Source of the DNA: Alphaproteobacteria bacterium
GTDB lineage: Bacteria > Pseudomonadota > Alphaproteobacteria > Rhizobiales > Xanthobacteraceae
Length of the DNA stretch: 64,000 nucleotides
Direction of reading: 5' to 3'
NCBI GenBank assembly: GCA_037200445.1
Contig: JBBCGH010000001.1
Location: 124,001-188,000 of the forward strand
Shown here: positions 27,674-36,621 of the stretch, piece after piece
Position numbering within the stretch: position 1 is the stretch's first letter
Layout: the number at the start of each line of letters is the position of its first letter
Program-made: the position numbers and the translations under genes
Notes under the pieces: generated by a model
Databases searched by the model: none
Told to the model about the DNA's origin: nothing
What the model saw: only the letters and a program-made list of their open reading frames with translations

Positions 27674-28993
27674 TTAGTTCTTCCCCCTCAAATCCACGAT
27701 CCGCTTTGCCTTGCCGGCCGAGCGTTCCACGCCGCCGGACGCGGTCGTCTCCACCGTGGCGGTGACGCCGATCAGTGCCTTGATCTGGTGCGCGAGATCC
27801 TTGTTGCAGACCCGGCGCGTCGCATCGTCGACGCCCCCGCGCGCCTCGACCTTAACGGTCATCGCGTCGAGCCGATCTTCTCGACGGAGCTCGATGACAA
27901 AGTGCGGTGTGAGCCGCTCGTCCCTGAGGATCAGTTCCTCGATCTGCGTCGGAAACACGTTGACGCCGCGCACGATCATCATGTCGTCGGAGCGGCCCGT
28001 GATCTTCTCCATGCGGCGCATGGAGCGCGCGGTGCCGGGCAGGAGCCTTGTCAGATCGCGGGTGCGATAGCGGATGACCGGCATCGCCTCCTTGGTGAGC
28101 GAGGTAAAGACCAGTTCGCCCGGCTTTCCGTCCGGCAGGACTTCACCCGTCTCCGGGTCGATCACTTCCGGGTAGAAATGATCCTCCCAGACATGCAGGC
28201 CGTCTTTCGTCTCGACGCACTCGTTCGCAACGCCCGGCCCCATCACCTCGGACAAGCCATAGATATCGACCGCGTGCATGTCGAATGCATCCTCGATCTC
28301 GGCGCGCATCGCGTTGGTCCACGGCTCGGCGCCGAAGATGCCGACTTTGAGCGAGCATGCCTTCGGATCGACCTTCTGGGCACGGAACTCGTCGAGGATC
28401 GCCAGCATGTAGCTCGGCGTTACCGTGATGATGTCGGGTGCAAAATCAACGATCAGCTTCACCTGGCGCTCGGTCATGCCGCCCGAGACCGGAATGGTGA
28501 CGCAACCGAGCTTTTCGGCGCCGTAGTGCACACCGAGCCCGCCGGTGAAGAGCCCGTAGCCGTAGGCATTGTGGATCTTCATGCCGGGCCGGCCGCCGCT
28601 CGCATAAATGCTGCGCGCGCACACGTCTGCCCAGGTGCGGATGTCGAGCGCCGTATAGCCCACCACCGTCGGCTTGCCGGTCGTGCCGGACGAGGCGTGC
28701 ACGCGCACGACCCTGTCCATAGGAACCGCGAACATGCCGTACGGATAATTCGCCCGCAGATCGTCCTTTGCGGTGAAGGGAAAACGCCGGAGGTCAGCCA
28801 GCTCCTTCAGATCGCCCGGATGCACGCCAGTCGCATCGAACGATTTCTTGTAGTGCTGCACGTTTTCATACGCGTGCTTGAGCGACCACTTCATGCGACG
28901 CAATTGCAGCGCCGCGATCTCGTCGCGCGACGCGATCTCGATCGGGTTCAGGCTTTTCCTGTTGGGCGAAAAGTCTGCAGCGCGCTTGCTCAT
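27674..28993 (-). CDS. paaK: Phenylacetate--CoA ligase family protein
   Basis: The 439-residue adenylate-forming enzyme has the AMP motif HASSGTTGKPTVVGYT, then FGAEPW, DIYGLSEVMGPG and the C-terminal GRSDDMMIVRGVNVFP. These match PaaK, which activates phenylacetate or a hydroxylated relative to its CoA thioester. The rest of the aerobic paa pathway is absent here; instead the gene directly follows a DpgC-like dioxygenase (four bases between stop and start). The true substrate may therefore be a dihydroxyphenylacetate or similar acid. Confidence 0.9.
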   Translation of the reverse strand: MSKRAADFSPNRKSLNPIEIASRDEIAALQLRRMKWSLKHAYENVQHYKKSFDATGVHPGDLKELADLRRFPFTAKDDLRANYPYGMFAVPMDRVVRVHASSGTTGKPTVVGYTALDIRTWADVCARSIYASGGRPGMKIHNAYGYGLFTGGLGVHYGAEKLGCVTIPVSGGMTERQVKLIVDFAPDIITVTPSYMLAILDEFRAQKVDPKACSLKVGIFGAEPWTNAMRAEIEDAFDMHAVDIYGLSEVMGPGVANECVETKDGLHVWEDHFYPEVIDPETGEVLPDGKPGELVFTSLTKEAMPVIRYRTRDLTRLLPGTARSMRRMEKITGRSDDMMIVRGVNVFPTQIEELILRDERLTPHFVIELRREDRLDAMTVKVEARGGVDDATRRVCNKDLAHQIKALIGVTATVETTASGGVERSAGKAKRIVDLRGKN

Positions 28994-28997
28994 AAAG

Positions 28998-30359
28998 TCA
29001 CATTTTCCTCTGCTGCGCGTTCCAGTGCCTTTCGAGATTGCCGATCAGCGCCGGCGAGAAGTGGCAATAGGCCTGCTCGCGCGCATAGACCGCCATGTAG
29101 CGGCGGAACTGATCGAGCGGCTCCTGCGCCACGCGAATGGCGCGCCGGTTTCCAGCCGCGCTGACGACACCCGAATCCGTGAAGCTGGCGATGACGCGCT
29201 CGAGCGCCGCGTCCATCTCGGCGGGCGGGACGATCTCGTCGCAGATCATGCGGCCTTCGGGCGTGTCACAATCGAGCCTGCGCCCCGACAGGATCGCCTG
29301 CCGCGCAATGCGGTCGCCGGTGAAGCGCCACATCCGCATGTTGGCAGCGCCCGGAATGATGCCCTCCTTGCGGGCCGGCAGCGTCATGTAGGCGTCGCTT
29401 GCCGCGACCACGTAATCCATGGTGAGCAGATACTGGCAGCCGCCGCCGATCGCGAAATGCTCGACCGCGGCGATCCACGGCTTCTCGATCGTGCCGCCGT
29501 AGACTTCATCCGGACTGACGTTTGGCCGCGCGAGTCCGCGGAACATCTTGTTCACGAAGCCCATCTCGCGCGTCACGTACCAGAGGTACGAAATCTTGCC
29601 ATGGTAGATGTGGGTGAGATTGATCCCGGTCGAGAACACGCGCTTGCCCGCATATTTCGGATGCTCGACCGTGTCGCCGCGCAGCGCACAGAGCTCGCTC
29701 TTCGGATCGAGGATCGCGAGATCGACGCAGATCTCGGTCTGCTGCAGCGTCGCCTCGTCCTCGGCGTTGAGATAGCGCGGGTTGCGCATGGTGACGGTCG
29801 CGGCCTTGCCCTGGCGCACGACCGCGGCGGTGCCGAGATCGACCGCGCCGCGTGCGGTGAATTCGTCGAGTCGCGCCAGCGCTTCCACGCGCGGTAGCAG
29901 CATCGCGTGGCAGAAATGCGCGCCGGTGTCGGGACGCGCCAGGATGTGGGCAAAGAATATTCCCTGGTCGACCTCGATGCCGTCCTTCTGGCTCTGCATC
30001 TTCTCGCCTTGCGCATAGACCTGTTGACGCGTCGGGACGAGGCCCGGAACAAGCGCGGCGGCCTCGTACGCCAGCACATCTGCACGGACGAATTTGGTCT
30101 GGTCCTTCGTCAGCGCCGCGTAGATGGCTCCGGCGTGGCGCAGCATGAAGGCTTCGCGGCTCTCGCGTCCGGCGCGCAGGATCGTCTCGGCAGCACGTGC
30201 CTGCTCGGCGGTGCGTTTCGCCTTCTCGGGAAGCGCTTCGAGAAGCTCGTAGCCCTTCAGCCAGAATTTGGAATGCGCGTCGGCATCGCGCTGAAGCTCA
30301 CCCGTCAACCCAGGACGGGTTGCCGTCCATGATGTCGCGGCGTCGGAAACGACCTGCAT
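28998..30359 (-). CDS. DpgC-like cofactor-independent acyl-CoA dioxygenase (crotonase fold)
   Basis: The 453-residue protein has a helical N-terminal domain of about 200 residues and a crotonase domain with HFAIGGGCQYLLTMDYV (oxyanion glycines) and LPARKEGIIPGAANMR. The long N-terminal domain and the C-terminal RRYMAVYAREQAYCHFSPAL match DpgC, the 3,5-dihydroxyphenylacetyl-CoA dioxygenase of vancomycin-type antibiotic synthesis, which uses O2 without metal or flavin. No other dpg genes (type III polyketide synthase DpgA, DpgB, DpgD) are nearby. Paired with PaaK, it probably acts on an arylacetyl-CoA in degradation. Substrate is inference. Confidence 0.85.
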   Translation of the reverse strand: MQVVSDAATSWTATRPGLTGELQRDADAHSKFWLKGYELLEALPEKAKRTAEQARAAETILRAGRESREAFMLRHAGAIYAALTKDQTKFVRADVLAYEAAALVPGLVPTRQQVYAQGEKMQSQKDGIEVDQGIFFAHILARPDTGAHFCHAMLLPRVEALARLDEFTARGAVDLGTAAVVRQGKAATVTMRNPRYLNAEDEATLQQTEICVDLAILDPKSELCALRGDTVEHPKYAGKRVFSTGINLTHIYHGKISYLWYVTREMGFVNKMFRGLARPNVSPDEVYGGTIEKPWIAAVEHFAIGGGCQYLLTMDYVVAASDAYMTLPARKEGIIPGAANMRMWRFTGDRIARQAILSGRRLDCDTPEGRMICDEIVPPAEMDAALERVIASFTDSGVVSAAGNRRAIRVAQEPLDQFRRYMAVYAREQAYCHFSPALIGNLERHWNAQQRKM

Positions 30360-30382
30360 TCAAAAACTCTCCCAAGGGAGTC

Positions 30383-31105
30383 TTAGCCCTTCACGCGCGG
30401 CGGCTCTAGGGCAACCGTCTTCTCCGGCCAGCGGCACAGGTCGTTGATGATGCACGTCTCGCACAGCGGCTTGCGCGCCACGCAGGTGTAGCGGCCGTGC
30501 AGGATCAGCCAGTGGTGCGCGTGCAGCTTGTATTTGTCCGGCACGACCTTCTCGAGATTCATTTCGACCTCATAGGGGTCCTTGCCGGGCGCCATGTTGG
30601 TGCGATTGCCGACGCGGAAGATGTGCGTGTCGACCGCGATGGTCTTTTCGCCGAACGCGACGTTCAGCACCACGTTCGCGGTCTTGCGCCCGACCCCGGG
30701 CAGCGCCTCCAGCGCTTCGCGATTCGCCGGAACGATGCCGTTGTGTTCGGCGACGAGCCGGCGCGAGAGCTCCACGACGTTCTTCGCCTTGCCGCGATAG
30801 AGCCCGATCGTCTTGATGAACTCGCGCACGCGTTCTTCGCCCAGCGCGACCATCTTCTCCGGCGTGTTCGCCGCCGCGAATAACGCGGGCGTCGCCTTGT
30901 TGACGCCAGCATCGGTCGCCTGCGCGGAGAGCACCACCGCGACCAGCAGCGTATAGGGATTGACGGACTTGAGTTCCGTCGTCGGCGCAGGGCTCGCCTT
31001 CCTGAAGCGGCGGAAGGCTTCCTCGATCTCGGCCGCGGACCATGGCGTCGGCTTCCCGGATTTCCGCGATTTCTTTTTGGCCACCGGGGTCGTCTTGCGC
31101 GCCAT
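30383..31105 (-). CDS. nth: Endonuclease III (DNA glycosylase/AP lyase)
   Basis: The 240-residue protein has the helix-hairpin-helix LPGVGRKTANVVL with the catalytic lysine, the catalytic aspartate in VDTHIFRV, and a C-terminal [4Fe-4S] set C-x6-C-x2-C-x5-C (CVARKPLCETCIINDLC). It excises oxidised pyrimidines in base excision repair. A lysine-rich N-terminal tail of about 20 residues precedes the domain. The ATG at 31103-31105 is only 20 bases from the divergent DUF2244 start, so the two promoters must overlap or lie within the opposite gene. Confidence 0.95.
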   Translation of the reverse strand: MARKTTPVAKKKSRKSGKPTPWSAAEIEEAFRRFRKASPAPTTELKSVNPYTLLVAVVLSAQATDAGVNKATPALFAAANTPEKMVALGEERVREFIKTIGLYRGKAKNVVELSRRLVAEHNGIVPANREALEALPGVGRKTANVVLNVAFGEKTIAVDTHIFRVGNRTNMAPGKDPYEVEMNLEKVVPDKYKLHAHHWLILHGRYTCVARKPLCETCIINDLCRWPEKTVALEPPRVKG

Positions 31106-31125
31106 GGTCCCGGTATAATCGAGCC

Positions 31126-31644
31126 ATGAGCGAGAGTAACGCCCCCGAGGCTTCGCGCGAGCCCGAGCCCACACTGTTTTCCGCGCTCTTGACCCCGCAC
31201 CGCTCGCTGAGCGGCACGGGGTTCCTCGTCGTGATGGGCGTGATTGCCGGGCTCAGCTTCGTCGGCGGCGTGATGTTTCTCCTTCTCGGCGCATGGCCGG
31301 TGATGCCGTTCCTCGGGCTCGACGTGGCGCTGGTCTACTGGGCGTTCCGCGCCAACTACCGGGCGGCGGCGGCCTACGAGGAGGTGACGGTGACGCCTTC
31401 CGAGCTGCACGTGAGGAAGGTGAGCGCGAAGGGACAGGTCGCCGAATGGTCGCTCAATCCGGTCTGGGTGCGGCTCGAACGCGAGACGCACGAGGAATTC
31501 GGCCTGCTGCGGCTGTTACTGGTCTCGCATGGGCGGAAACTCGCCATCGCGGGTTTTCTCGGTCCGGCCGAAAAAGAGAGCTTTGCCAAGGCTTTGGCAG
31601 ACGCCCTCGGCGAGGCGAAGCGCGGCCCGACGCGCAATTCCTGA
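31126..31644 (+). CDS. DUF2244 domain membrane protein
   Basis: The 172-residue protein has two close hydrophobic helices (about residues 33-53 and 57-75) after a cytosolic N terminus starting near LTPHRSLSGTGF, followed by a soluble C-terminal domain with EEVTVTPSELHVRKV and WVRLERETHEEFGL. This is the DUF2244 layout; function unknown. Homologues often sit near cytochrome oxidase or nth genes. It diverges from nth with 20 bases between start codons. Confidence 0.85.
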   Translation: MSESNAPEASREPEPTLFSALLTPHRSLSGTGFLVVMGVIAGLSFVGGVMFLLLGAWPVMPFLGLDVALVYWAFRANYRAAAAYEEVTVTPSELHVRKVSAKGQVAEWSLNPVWVRLERETHEEFGLLRLLLVSHGRKLAIAGFLGPAEKESFAKALADALGEAKRGPTRNS

Positions 31645-31693
31645 AAGCAGAAATCGGGTGGTTCTGGCACTCTCAAGGCCCTAGGTGACAAGC

Positions 31694-32602
31694 ATGGACA
31701 TGAACCCGGAGACCGCCATGTTGTCGCCCGACCGCCTGCCCGATCTCAGCATCCTGATGCGCGCCAACGACGACTACGCGATCGTGCGCCGCGCGATCGC
31801 CTACATCTCGGAGCACTGGCGCGCCCAGCCAGAAGTGGAGCAGGTCGCGCACGCCGTCGGCGTGACGCCGGACGAGCTGCATCACCTGTTCCGCCGCTGG
31901 GCCGGGCTGACGCCGAAGGCCTTCCTGCAAGCGATCACGCTCGATGCGGCGCGCAAGCTGCTGCGCGACTCGGCAAGCGTGCTCGATGCGACCTACGAGG
32001 TCGGGCTCTCAGGGCCAGGCCGGCTGCACGACCTCTTCGTCACGCACGAGGCGATGTCGCCCGGCGAATGGAAATCCGGCGGCGAGGGCCTGACCATTTC
32101 CTACGGCTTCCATCCCTCGCCATTCGGCATCGCGCTGGTGATGGCGACGCCGCGCGGCCTCGCGGGCCTCGCCTTCGGCGATCCCGGCGAGGAGAAAGCG
32201 ATGCTCGCCGACATGCGCGGGCGCTGGACCAAGGCAAGCTACGTCGAGGATACGAGTGTCACGGCGCCGCTCGCCGCGCGCATCTTCGATGCGAAGCTGT
32301 GGCGTCCCGACCGGCCGCTGCGCATCGTCATGATCGGCACCGACTTCGAGGTGCGGGTGTGGGAGACACTGCTCGGCATTCCAATGGGCAAGTGCTCGAC
32401 CTACTCGGACATCGCCGGCAAGATCGGCCGGCCGAAGGCCGCGCGCGCCGTCGGCGCCGCGGTCGGCAAGAACCCGATGTCATTCGTGGTGCCGTGCCAT
32501 CGCGTGCTCGGCCGCTCCGGCGACATCACGGGCTATCACTGGGGCCTCACCCGCAAGCGCGCGATGCTCGGCTGGGAGGCCGGGCAGGTCGCGGCGGCCT
32601 AG
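31694..32602 (+). CDS. AraC-type / O6-methylguanine-DNA methyltransferase fusion (Ada-like, no N-terminal zinc domain)
   Basis: Residues 20-110 form an AraC-type helix-turn-helix (EVEQVAHAVGVTPDELHHLF, then FLQAITLDAARKLLR), and residues 130-300 the methyltransferase with the active site VPCHRVLGRSG. It lacks the N-terminal Ada cysteine domain that senses methylphosphotriesters, so it may repair O6-alkylguanine but not activate in the classical way. Start uncertain: ATG 31694 is used; GTG at 31685 is an in-frame alternative with AAGG six bases upstream. Its stop overlaps the convergent GNAT gene by four bases. Confidence 0.88.
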   Translation: MDMNPETAMLSPDRLPDLSILMRANDDYAIVRRAIAYISEHWRAQPEVEQVAHAVGVTPDELHHLFRRWAGLTPKAFLQAITLDAARKLLRDSASVLDATYEVGLSGPGRLHDLFVTHEAMSPGEWKSGGEGLTISYGFHPSPFGIALVMATPRGLAGLAFGDPGEEKAMLADMRGRWTKASYVEDTSVTAPLAARIFDAKLWRPDRPLRIVMIGTDFEVRVWETLLGIPMGKCSTYSDIAGKIGRPKAARAVGAAVGKNPMSFVVPCHRVLGRSGDITGYHWGLTRKRAMLGWEAGQVAAA

Positions 32603-33120
32603 ATCTTCTTCCAAAAAAACACCGTGTCGCAAAATCCCCCGCCGGGCCACATCGCGTAATCCGGCACGACGCCGACCCGTTGCCAGCCGGTGCGCACGTA
32701 GAGCCGCTCGGCCTCGCCGCTTGCGGTGTCGAGCACCAGCAGCGTGCGGCCGCGCGCCTTTGCTTCAGCCTCGGCGCGCGCCATCAGGGCGGCGCCAAGC
32801 CCGAGATTGCGCGCCGCGCGATGCACCAGCAGCTTCTTGATGTCGCCGCGATGCGGCTGGTTCGGCGGCATGTCGAGGCCGAGCTGCACGGTGCCGGCGA
32901 TGCGGCCATCGAGCTTCGCTGCGACCAGCACCGTTTCGCCGCGCGCGATTGAAGCGATCACCTTTTCGAAGAACGTCGTCGCATCGTCGCGCGTGAACGG
33001 CAGCATGAAGCTGACCGACGCGCCGCCCTGGACGCAGTCGACGAGCACATCGGCGAGTTCCGGAATGACGGTCTGCGCTGCCGCCGCATCGAGAACCAGA
33101 ATGTCGGGCTTTGCGTTCAT
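32599..33120 (-). CDS. GNAT family N-acetyltransferase
   Basis: The 173-residue protein has the acetyl-CoA signature KKLLVHRAARNLGLGAALM (motif A, R/Q-x-x-G-x-G/A) and TLLVLDTASGEAERLYVRTGW (motif B), typical of GNAT enzymes. The acceptor is unknown. ATG at 33118-33120 begins MNAKPDILVLDAAAA. It diverges from gpmI by 68 bases. Confidence 0.85.
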   Translation of the reverse strand: MNAKPDILVLDAAAAQTVIPELADVLVDCVQGGASVSFMLPFTRDDATTFFEKVIASIARGETVLVAAKLDGRIAGTVQLGLDMPPNQPHRGDIKKLLVHRAARNLGLGAALMARAEAEAKARGRTLLVLDTASGEAERLYVRTGWQRVGVVPDYAMWPGGGFCDTVFFWKKI

Positions 33121-33188
33121 GTCCCAAACATGCCAGTTGCTGCGCCAAGATACACGCCCGTCAGGGCGCAATAGTCGTGGAAGAGCCC

Positions 33189-34709
33189 ATGCAGGAACAC
33201 CGCCCCGTCATGCTCGTCATCCTCGACGGCTGGGGCTGGCGCGAGAAGAAGGCCGACAACGCTATCCTCCAGGCGAAGACGCCGACCTTCGACCGCATCT
33301 GGGCGTCCTGCCCGCACGCGCTGCTGCACACCTCGGGCAAGGATGTGGGCCTGCCGCCTGGACAGATGGGTAACTCCGAGGTCGGGCACCTCAACATCGG
33401 TGCCGGGCGCGTCGTGATGCAGGAGTTGCCGCGCATCGACCATGCAGTCGAAAGCGGGGAGCTGGCGAAGAACCCGGTGCTCGGCACCTTCATCGAAAAG
33501 CTGAAGCAGAGCGGCGGCACCTGTCACCTGATGGGGCTCGTGTCGCCCGGCGGCGTGCACTCGCATCAGAACCACGCGGTCGCGCTCGCGAAAATCCTCA
33601 GCGATGCCGGCGTGCCGGTCGCCTTTCATGCCTTCATGGACGGCCGTGACACCCCACCCCGCGCGGGCGCGGAGTACATGGCGAAGCTGATTGCCGACTT
33701 GCCGAAGCCGGTGCGCATCGCGACCGTCTCGGGTCGCTACTACGCGATGGATCGCGACAATCGCTGGGAGCGCGTGTCGAAAGCCTATGAGGCTGTCGTC
33801 GACGGTAAGGGGGCGCCGTTTGCCGATCCGGCGGCCGCGATCGCCGGCGCGTACAAGAGCAACGTCACCGACGAGTTCATCATCCCCGCCGTCATCGGCG
33901 GCTATCAGGGCATGCGCGACAATGACGGCGTGCTCTGCTTCAACTTCCGCGCCGACCGCGTGCGCGAGCTGCTTGCCGCGATCCTCGATCCCAAGTTTTC
34001 GGGATTTCAGCGCCCGCGCACCGTCAAGGTCGCAGCCGCGGTCGGCATGGCGGAGTACAGCGAGGCGCTCAACGCCTTCATGCAGGCGCTTTTCCCGTCG
34101 CAGCCGCTGTCGAACATCCTCGGCGAGATCGTCTCGCGCACCGGGCGCACGCAGCTGCGTATGGCCGAGACCGAGAAATACCCGCACGTCACGTACTTCC
34201 TCAACGGCGGGCGCGAGGAGAAATATCCCGGCGAGGACCGTATCATGGTGCCCTCGCCCAAGGTCGCGACCTACGACCTGCAGCCGGAAATGTCGGCGCC
34301 GGAACTGACCGACAAGGCGGTCGCGGCGATCGACTCGGGCAAGTACGACCTGATCGTGCTCAACTTCGCCAATCCCGACATGGTCGGCCACACCGGAAGC
34401 CTCCCCGCCGCGATCAAGGCGGTCGAAACGGTCGACATCAGCCTTGGCAAGATCGCGGATGCGGTTCTGCGCCAGCGTGGCGCGCTGCTGGTCACGGCCG
34501 ATCACGGCAACTGCGAATTGATGCGCGATCCGGTCACCGGCGGGCCGCACACCGCACACACCACCAATCCGGTGCCAGTCATGCTCGTCGGCGAGAAAAA
34601 GGGATCGCTCGCCGAGGGCCGCCTCGCCGACATCGCGCCGACTCTGCTCGCGCTGATGGGCCTGCCGAAGCCCGCCGAGATGACCGGCACGTCGCTGATC
34701 AAGCGCTAG
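33189..34709 (+). CDS. gpmI: 2,3-bisphosphoglycerate-independent phosphoglycerate mutase
   Basis: The 506-residue metalloenzyme has PVMLVILDGWGWRE (first metal Asp), MGNSEVGHLNIGAG with the phosphorylated serine, FMDGRDTPPRAG, and the C-terminal alkaline-phosphatase-like motifs NFANPDMVGHTG and LLVTADHGNCE. It interconverts 3- and 2-phosphoglycerate in glycolysis and gluconeogenesis using Mn2+. ATG at 33189 has GGAAG upstream; GTG at 33177 is an in-frame alternative. Its stop is one base from the dapB stop, tail to tail. Confidence 0.97.
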   Translation: MQEHRPVMLVILDGWGWREKKADNAILQAKTPTFDRIWASCPHALLHTSGKDVGLPPGQMGNSEVGHLNIGAGRVVMQELPRIDHAVESGELAKNPVLGTFIEKLKQSGGTCHLMGLVSPGGVHSHQNHAVALAKILSDAGVPVAFHAFMDGRDTPPRAGAEYMAKLIADLPKPVRIATVSGRYYAMDRDNRWERVSKAYEAVVDGKGAPFADPAAAIAGAYKSNVTDEFIIPAVIGGYQGMRDNDGVLCFNFRADRVRELLAAILDPKFSGFQRPRTVKVAAAVGMAEYSEALNAFMQALFPSQPLSNILGEIVSRTGRTQLRMAETEKYPHVTYFLNGGREEKYPGEDRIMVPSPKVATYDLQPEMSAPELTDKAVAAIDSGKYDLIVLNFANPDMVGHTGSLPAAIKAVETVDISLGKIADAVLRQRGALLVTADHGNCELMRDPVTGGPHTAHTTNPVPVMLVGEKKGSLAEGRLADIAPTLLALMGLPKPAEMTGTSLIKR

Positions 34710-34710
34710 T

Positions 34711-35523
34711 CTAGTCTCGCAGCCCCAGCACATCCAGCATGTTGTAAAGGCCCGGCTCCTTGGCACGAATCCAGAGCGCGGCCTTGAGTGCGCCGCGCGC
34801 GAAGATCATGCGATCGGTTGCCTTGTGGGTCAGCTCGAGACGCTCGTCGGCGCCCGCGAAGATCACGCTGTGGTCGCCCGCGACGTTGCCGCCGCGCAGC
34901 GAAGCGAAGCCGATGGCGCCCACCCTGCGCGCACCGGTGTGGCCGTCGCGGCCGCGTTCCGAATGAGTCGTCAGATCGATCTTGCGCCCTTGCGCAGCCG
35001 CTTCGCCGAACAACAGCGCGGTGCCGGACGGCGCATCGATCTTCTTGTTGTGATGCATCTCGACGATCTCGATGTCGAACTCCTCACCGAGCGCCTGCGC
35101 AACCTTCTTTGTCATCACGGCCAGCAGGTTGACGCCGAGGCTCATGTTGCCCGACTTCATGATCGCGGTCTTCTTGGCGGCTTCGGCGATCTTGCCGTCA
35201 TCGGCGGCCGAGCAGCCGGTGGTGCCAATGATGTGCGCGAGGTGGGTCTCGGCGGCAAGCGCCGCAAGCTTCACCGTCGCGGCCGGAACCGTGAAATCGA
35301 GGATCGCGTCCGCCGCCATGGTCAGCGGCCGCACCTCGCTGGTCACGATCACGCGGTTCGGCGGCAGGCCGGCGAGCACGCCGGAGTCCTGTCCGATGTG
35401 CGGCGAGCCCTCTGTTTCGGTCGCGCCGGCCAGCGCGAGGCCGGGCGTCTCGGCGATTGCTTTCACAAGCGTTCGCCCCATGCGCCCGCCGGCGCCGGCC
35501 ACGATCAGCCGCATGTCGGCCAT
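34711..35523 (-). CDS. dapB: 4-hydroxy-tetrahydrodipicolinate reductase
   Basis: The 270-residue enzyme has the dinucleotide motif [10 protein letters not shown] at residues 8-17, [15 protein letters not shown] and the catalytic [15 protein letters not shown]. It reduces the dihydrodipicolinate precursor in lysine and diaminopimelate synthesis. The ATG at 35521-35523 has GGAGAG upstream. Length and motifs are normal. An IS5-family element and REP-like repeats lie just upstream. Confidence 0.97.
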   Translation of the reverse strand: MADMRLIVAGAGGRMGRTLVKAIAETPGLALAGATETEGSPHIGQDSGVLAGLPPNRVIVTSEVRPLTMAADAILDFTVPAATVKLAALAAETHLAHIIGTTGCSAADDGKIAEAAKKTAIMKSGNMSLGVNLLAVMTKKVAQALGEEFDIEIVEMHHNKKIDAPSGTALLFGEAAAQGRKIDLTTHSERGRDGHTGARRVGAIGFASLRGGNVAGDHSVIFAGADERLELTHKATDRMIFARGALKAALWIRAKEPGLYNMLDVLGLRD

Positions 35524-35611
35524 GTGTCTCTCCTTTCGAGCGGGTATAGCGGCGTGAGGCGGGTGTGAAAAGACACCGCCCTCATGCATAGGAGGCCGCG
35601 CCAGCGGCCGT

Positions 35612-35673
35612 CTCGAAGCATGGCCGCCACACGTACCTCGGCCACCCTTCGAGACGCGCCCTTCGGGCGCTCC
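35612..35673. repeat. REP-like repeat interrupted by the IS5-family element
   Basis: GTCTCGAAG...CGGCCACCCTTCGAGAC forms a long imperfect inverted repeat, followed by GCGCCCTTCGGGCGC and CTCCTCA. The sequence resumes after the insertion at 36609 as TCAGGGTGAGG, so the uninterrupted unit would read CTCCTCAGGGTGAGG, a common alphaproteobacterial repeat end. Confidence 0.7.
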
Positions 35674-35676
35674 TCA

Positions 35677-36608
35677 GAGTCTGACTCAAAACTCTATCTT
35701 TGTTCCTGCTGTCTTGCGAGGCGGCGAGAGATGAGTCGGACGGAGGCGATCAGGAACCATGCCTCGGCGCTTTCGATGGTGCGTTCGAAGTCCTTGGCGA
35801 GACGGCGGTTGCGTCCCAACCAGGCGAAGGTACGCTCGATCACCCAGCGCTTGGGCTCGGGTTTGAAGGTGCCGATCCGCTCGGATCGCGTGACGATCTC
35901 GATCCTCCAGCGGCCGAACGCAGCGATCGCTTTGCGCAGCTTGGGTCCACGATAGACACGATCGGCGACGACGTACCGCAGCCTGGGGAATGTCTGCCGC
36001 AGCGTGCGAAGCAACGGCACCGCACCGTGATTGTCCTGGATGTTGGCCGCGTGCACCAGGACGGCGAGCGGAAAGCCCTGCGTGTCGGTGATCATGTGGC
36101 GCTTGCGTCCTTTGACCTTCTTGGCAGCGTCAAACCCGCGTGGGCCGCCGCTTTCCGTGGTCTTGACGCTCTGGCTGTCGATCACGCCGGCGGAGGGAAC
36201 GGCGTTGCGGCCCATCGCTTCGCGGGCTCGCCGTACCAGCGCGAGATTGATCCGCCGCCACAGCCGCTGGTCGCGCCAGAGATAGAAGTAATACTGAACC
36301 GTCGAGCGCGGCGGGAACGCGTGCGGCAGTGCGCGCCATTGGCAGCCGGTCGAAAGCACATACAGGATCGCGTCGATCACCAGCCGCAAATCGACTTCGC
36401 GCGGACGTCCGACATGGCAGCGTGCAGGCAGGAAGAACGACAGGACAAGCCACTCCGCATCGTTCAGGTCGCTTGCATAGCCCAGCCCGTCGCGCCGATA
36501 CTGCGCCCGGGTGATTTCAGTCCAAGCCATTGTGGCCTCCATCGAATCTCGCAAATCCGACGGAACCACAAAGGACTGAAATCACCTCATTATTTTTCGG
36601 CCAGCTTC
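35677..36608 (-). mobile_element. IS5-family insertion sequence with TCA target duplication
   Basis: The 932-bp element holds one complete transposase gene. Its ends are imperfect inverted repeats: GAGTCTGACTCAAAA at the left and GAAGCTGGCCGAAAA (reverse complement of the right end), ten matches in 15. TCA is found directly outside both ends (35674-35676 and 36609-36611), consistent with the TNA duplications of the IS1031 group. Removing the element and one TCA restores a standard REP-like sequence. Confidence 0.85.
35694..36530 (-). CDS. IS5-family transposase
   Basis: The 278-residue transposase has the N-terminal DUF4096-type domain (DLNDAEWLVLSFFLP, GCQWRALPHAFPP) and a DDE catalytic domain with Asp in VIDSQSVKTTE, Asp in VVADRVYRG and Glu in ERTFAWLGRNRRLAKD. 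All three catalytic residues are present and the frame is intact, so it may be active. ATG at 36528-36530 begins MAWTEITRAQYRRDG. Confidence 0.95.
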   Translation of the reverse strand: MAWTEITRAQYRRDGLGYASDLNDAEWLVLSFFLPARCHVGRPREVDLRLVIDAILYVLSTGCQWRALPHAFPPRSTVQYYFYLWRDQRLWRRINLALVRRAREAMGRNAVPSAGVIDSQSVKTTESGGPRGFDAAKKVKGRKRHMITDTQGFPLAVLVHAANIQDNHGAVPLLRTLRQTFPRLRYVVADRVYRGPKLRKAIAAFGRWRIEIVTRSERIGTFKPEPKRWVIERTFAWLGRNRRLAKDFERTIESAEAWFLIASVRLISRRLARQQEQR

Positions 36609-36621
36609 TCAGGGTGAGGAC

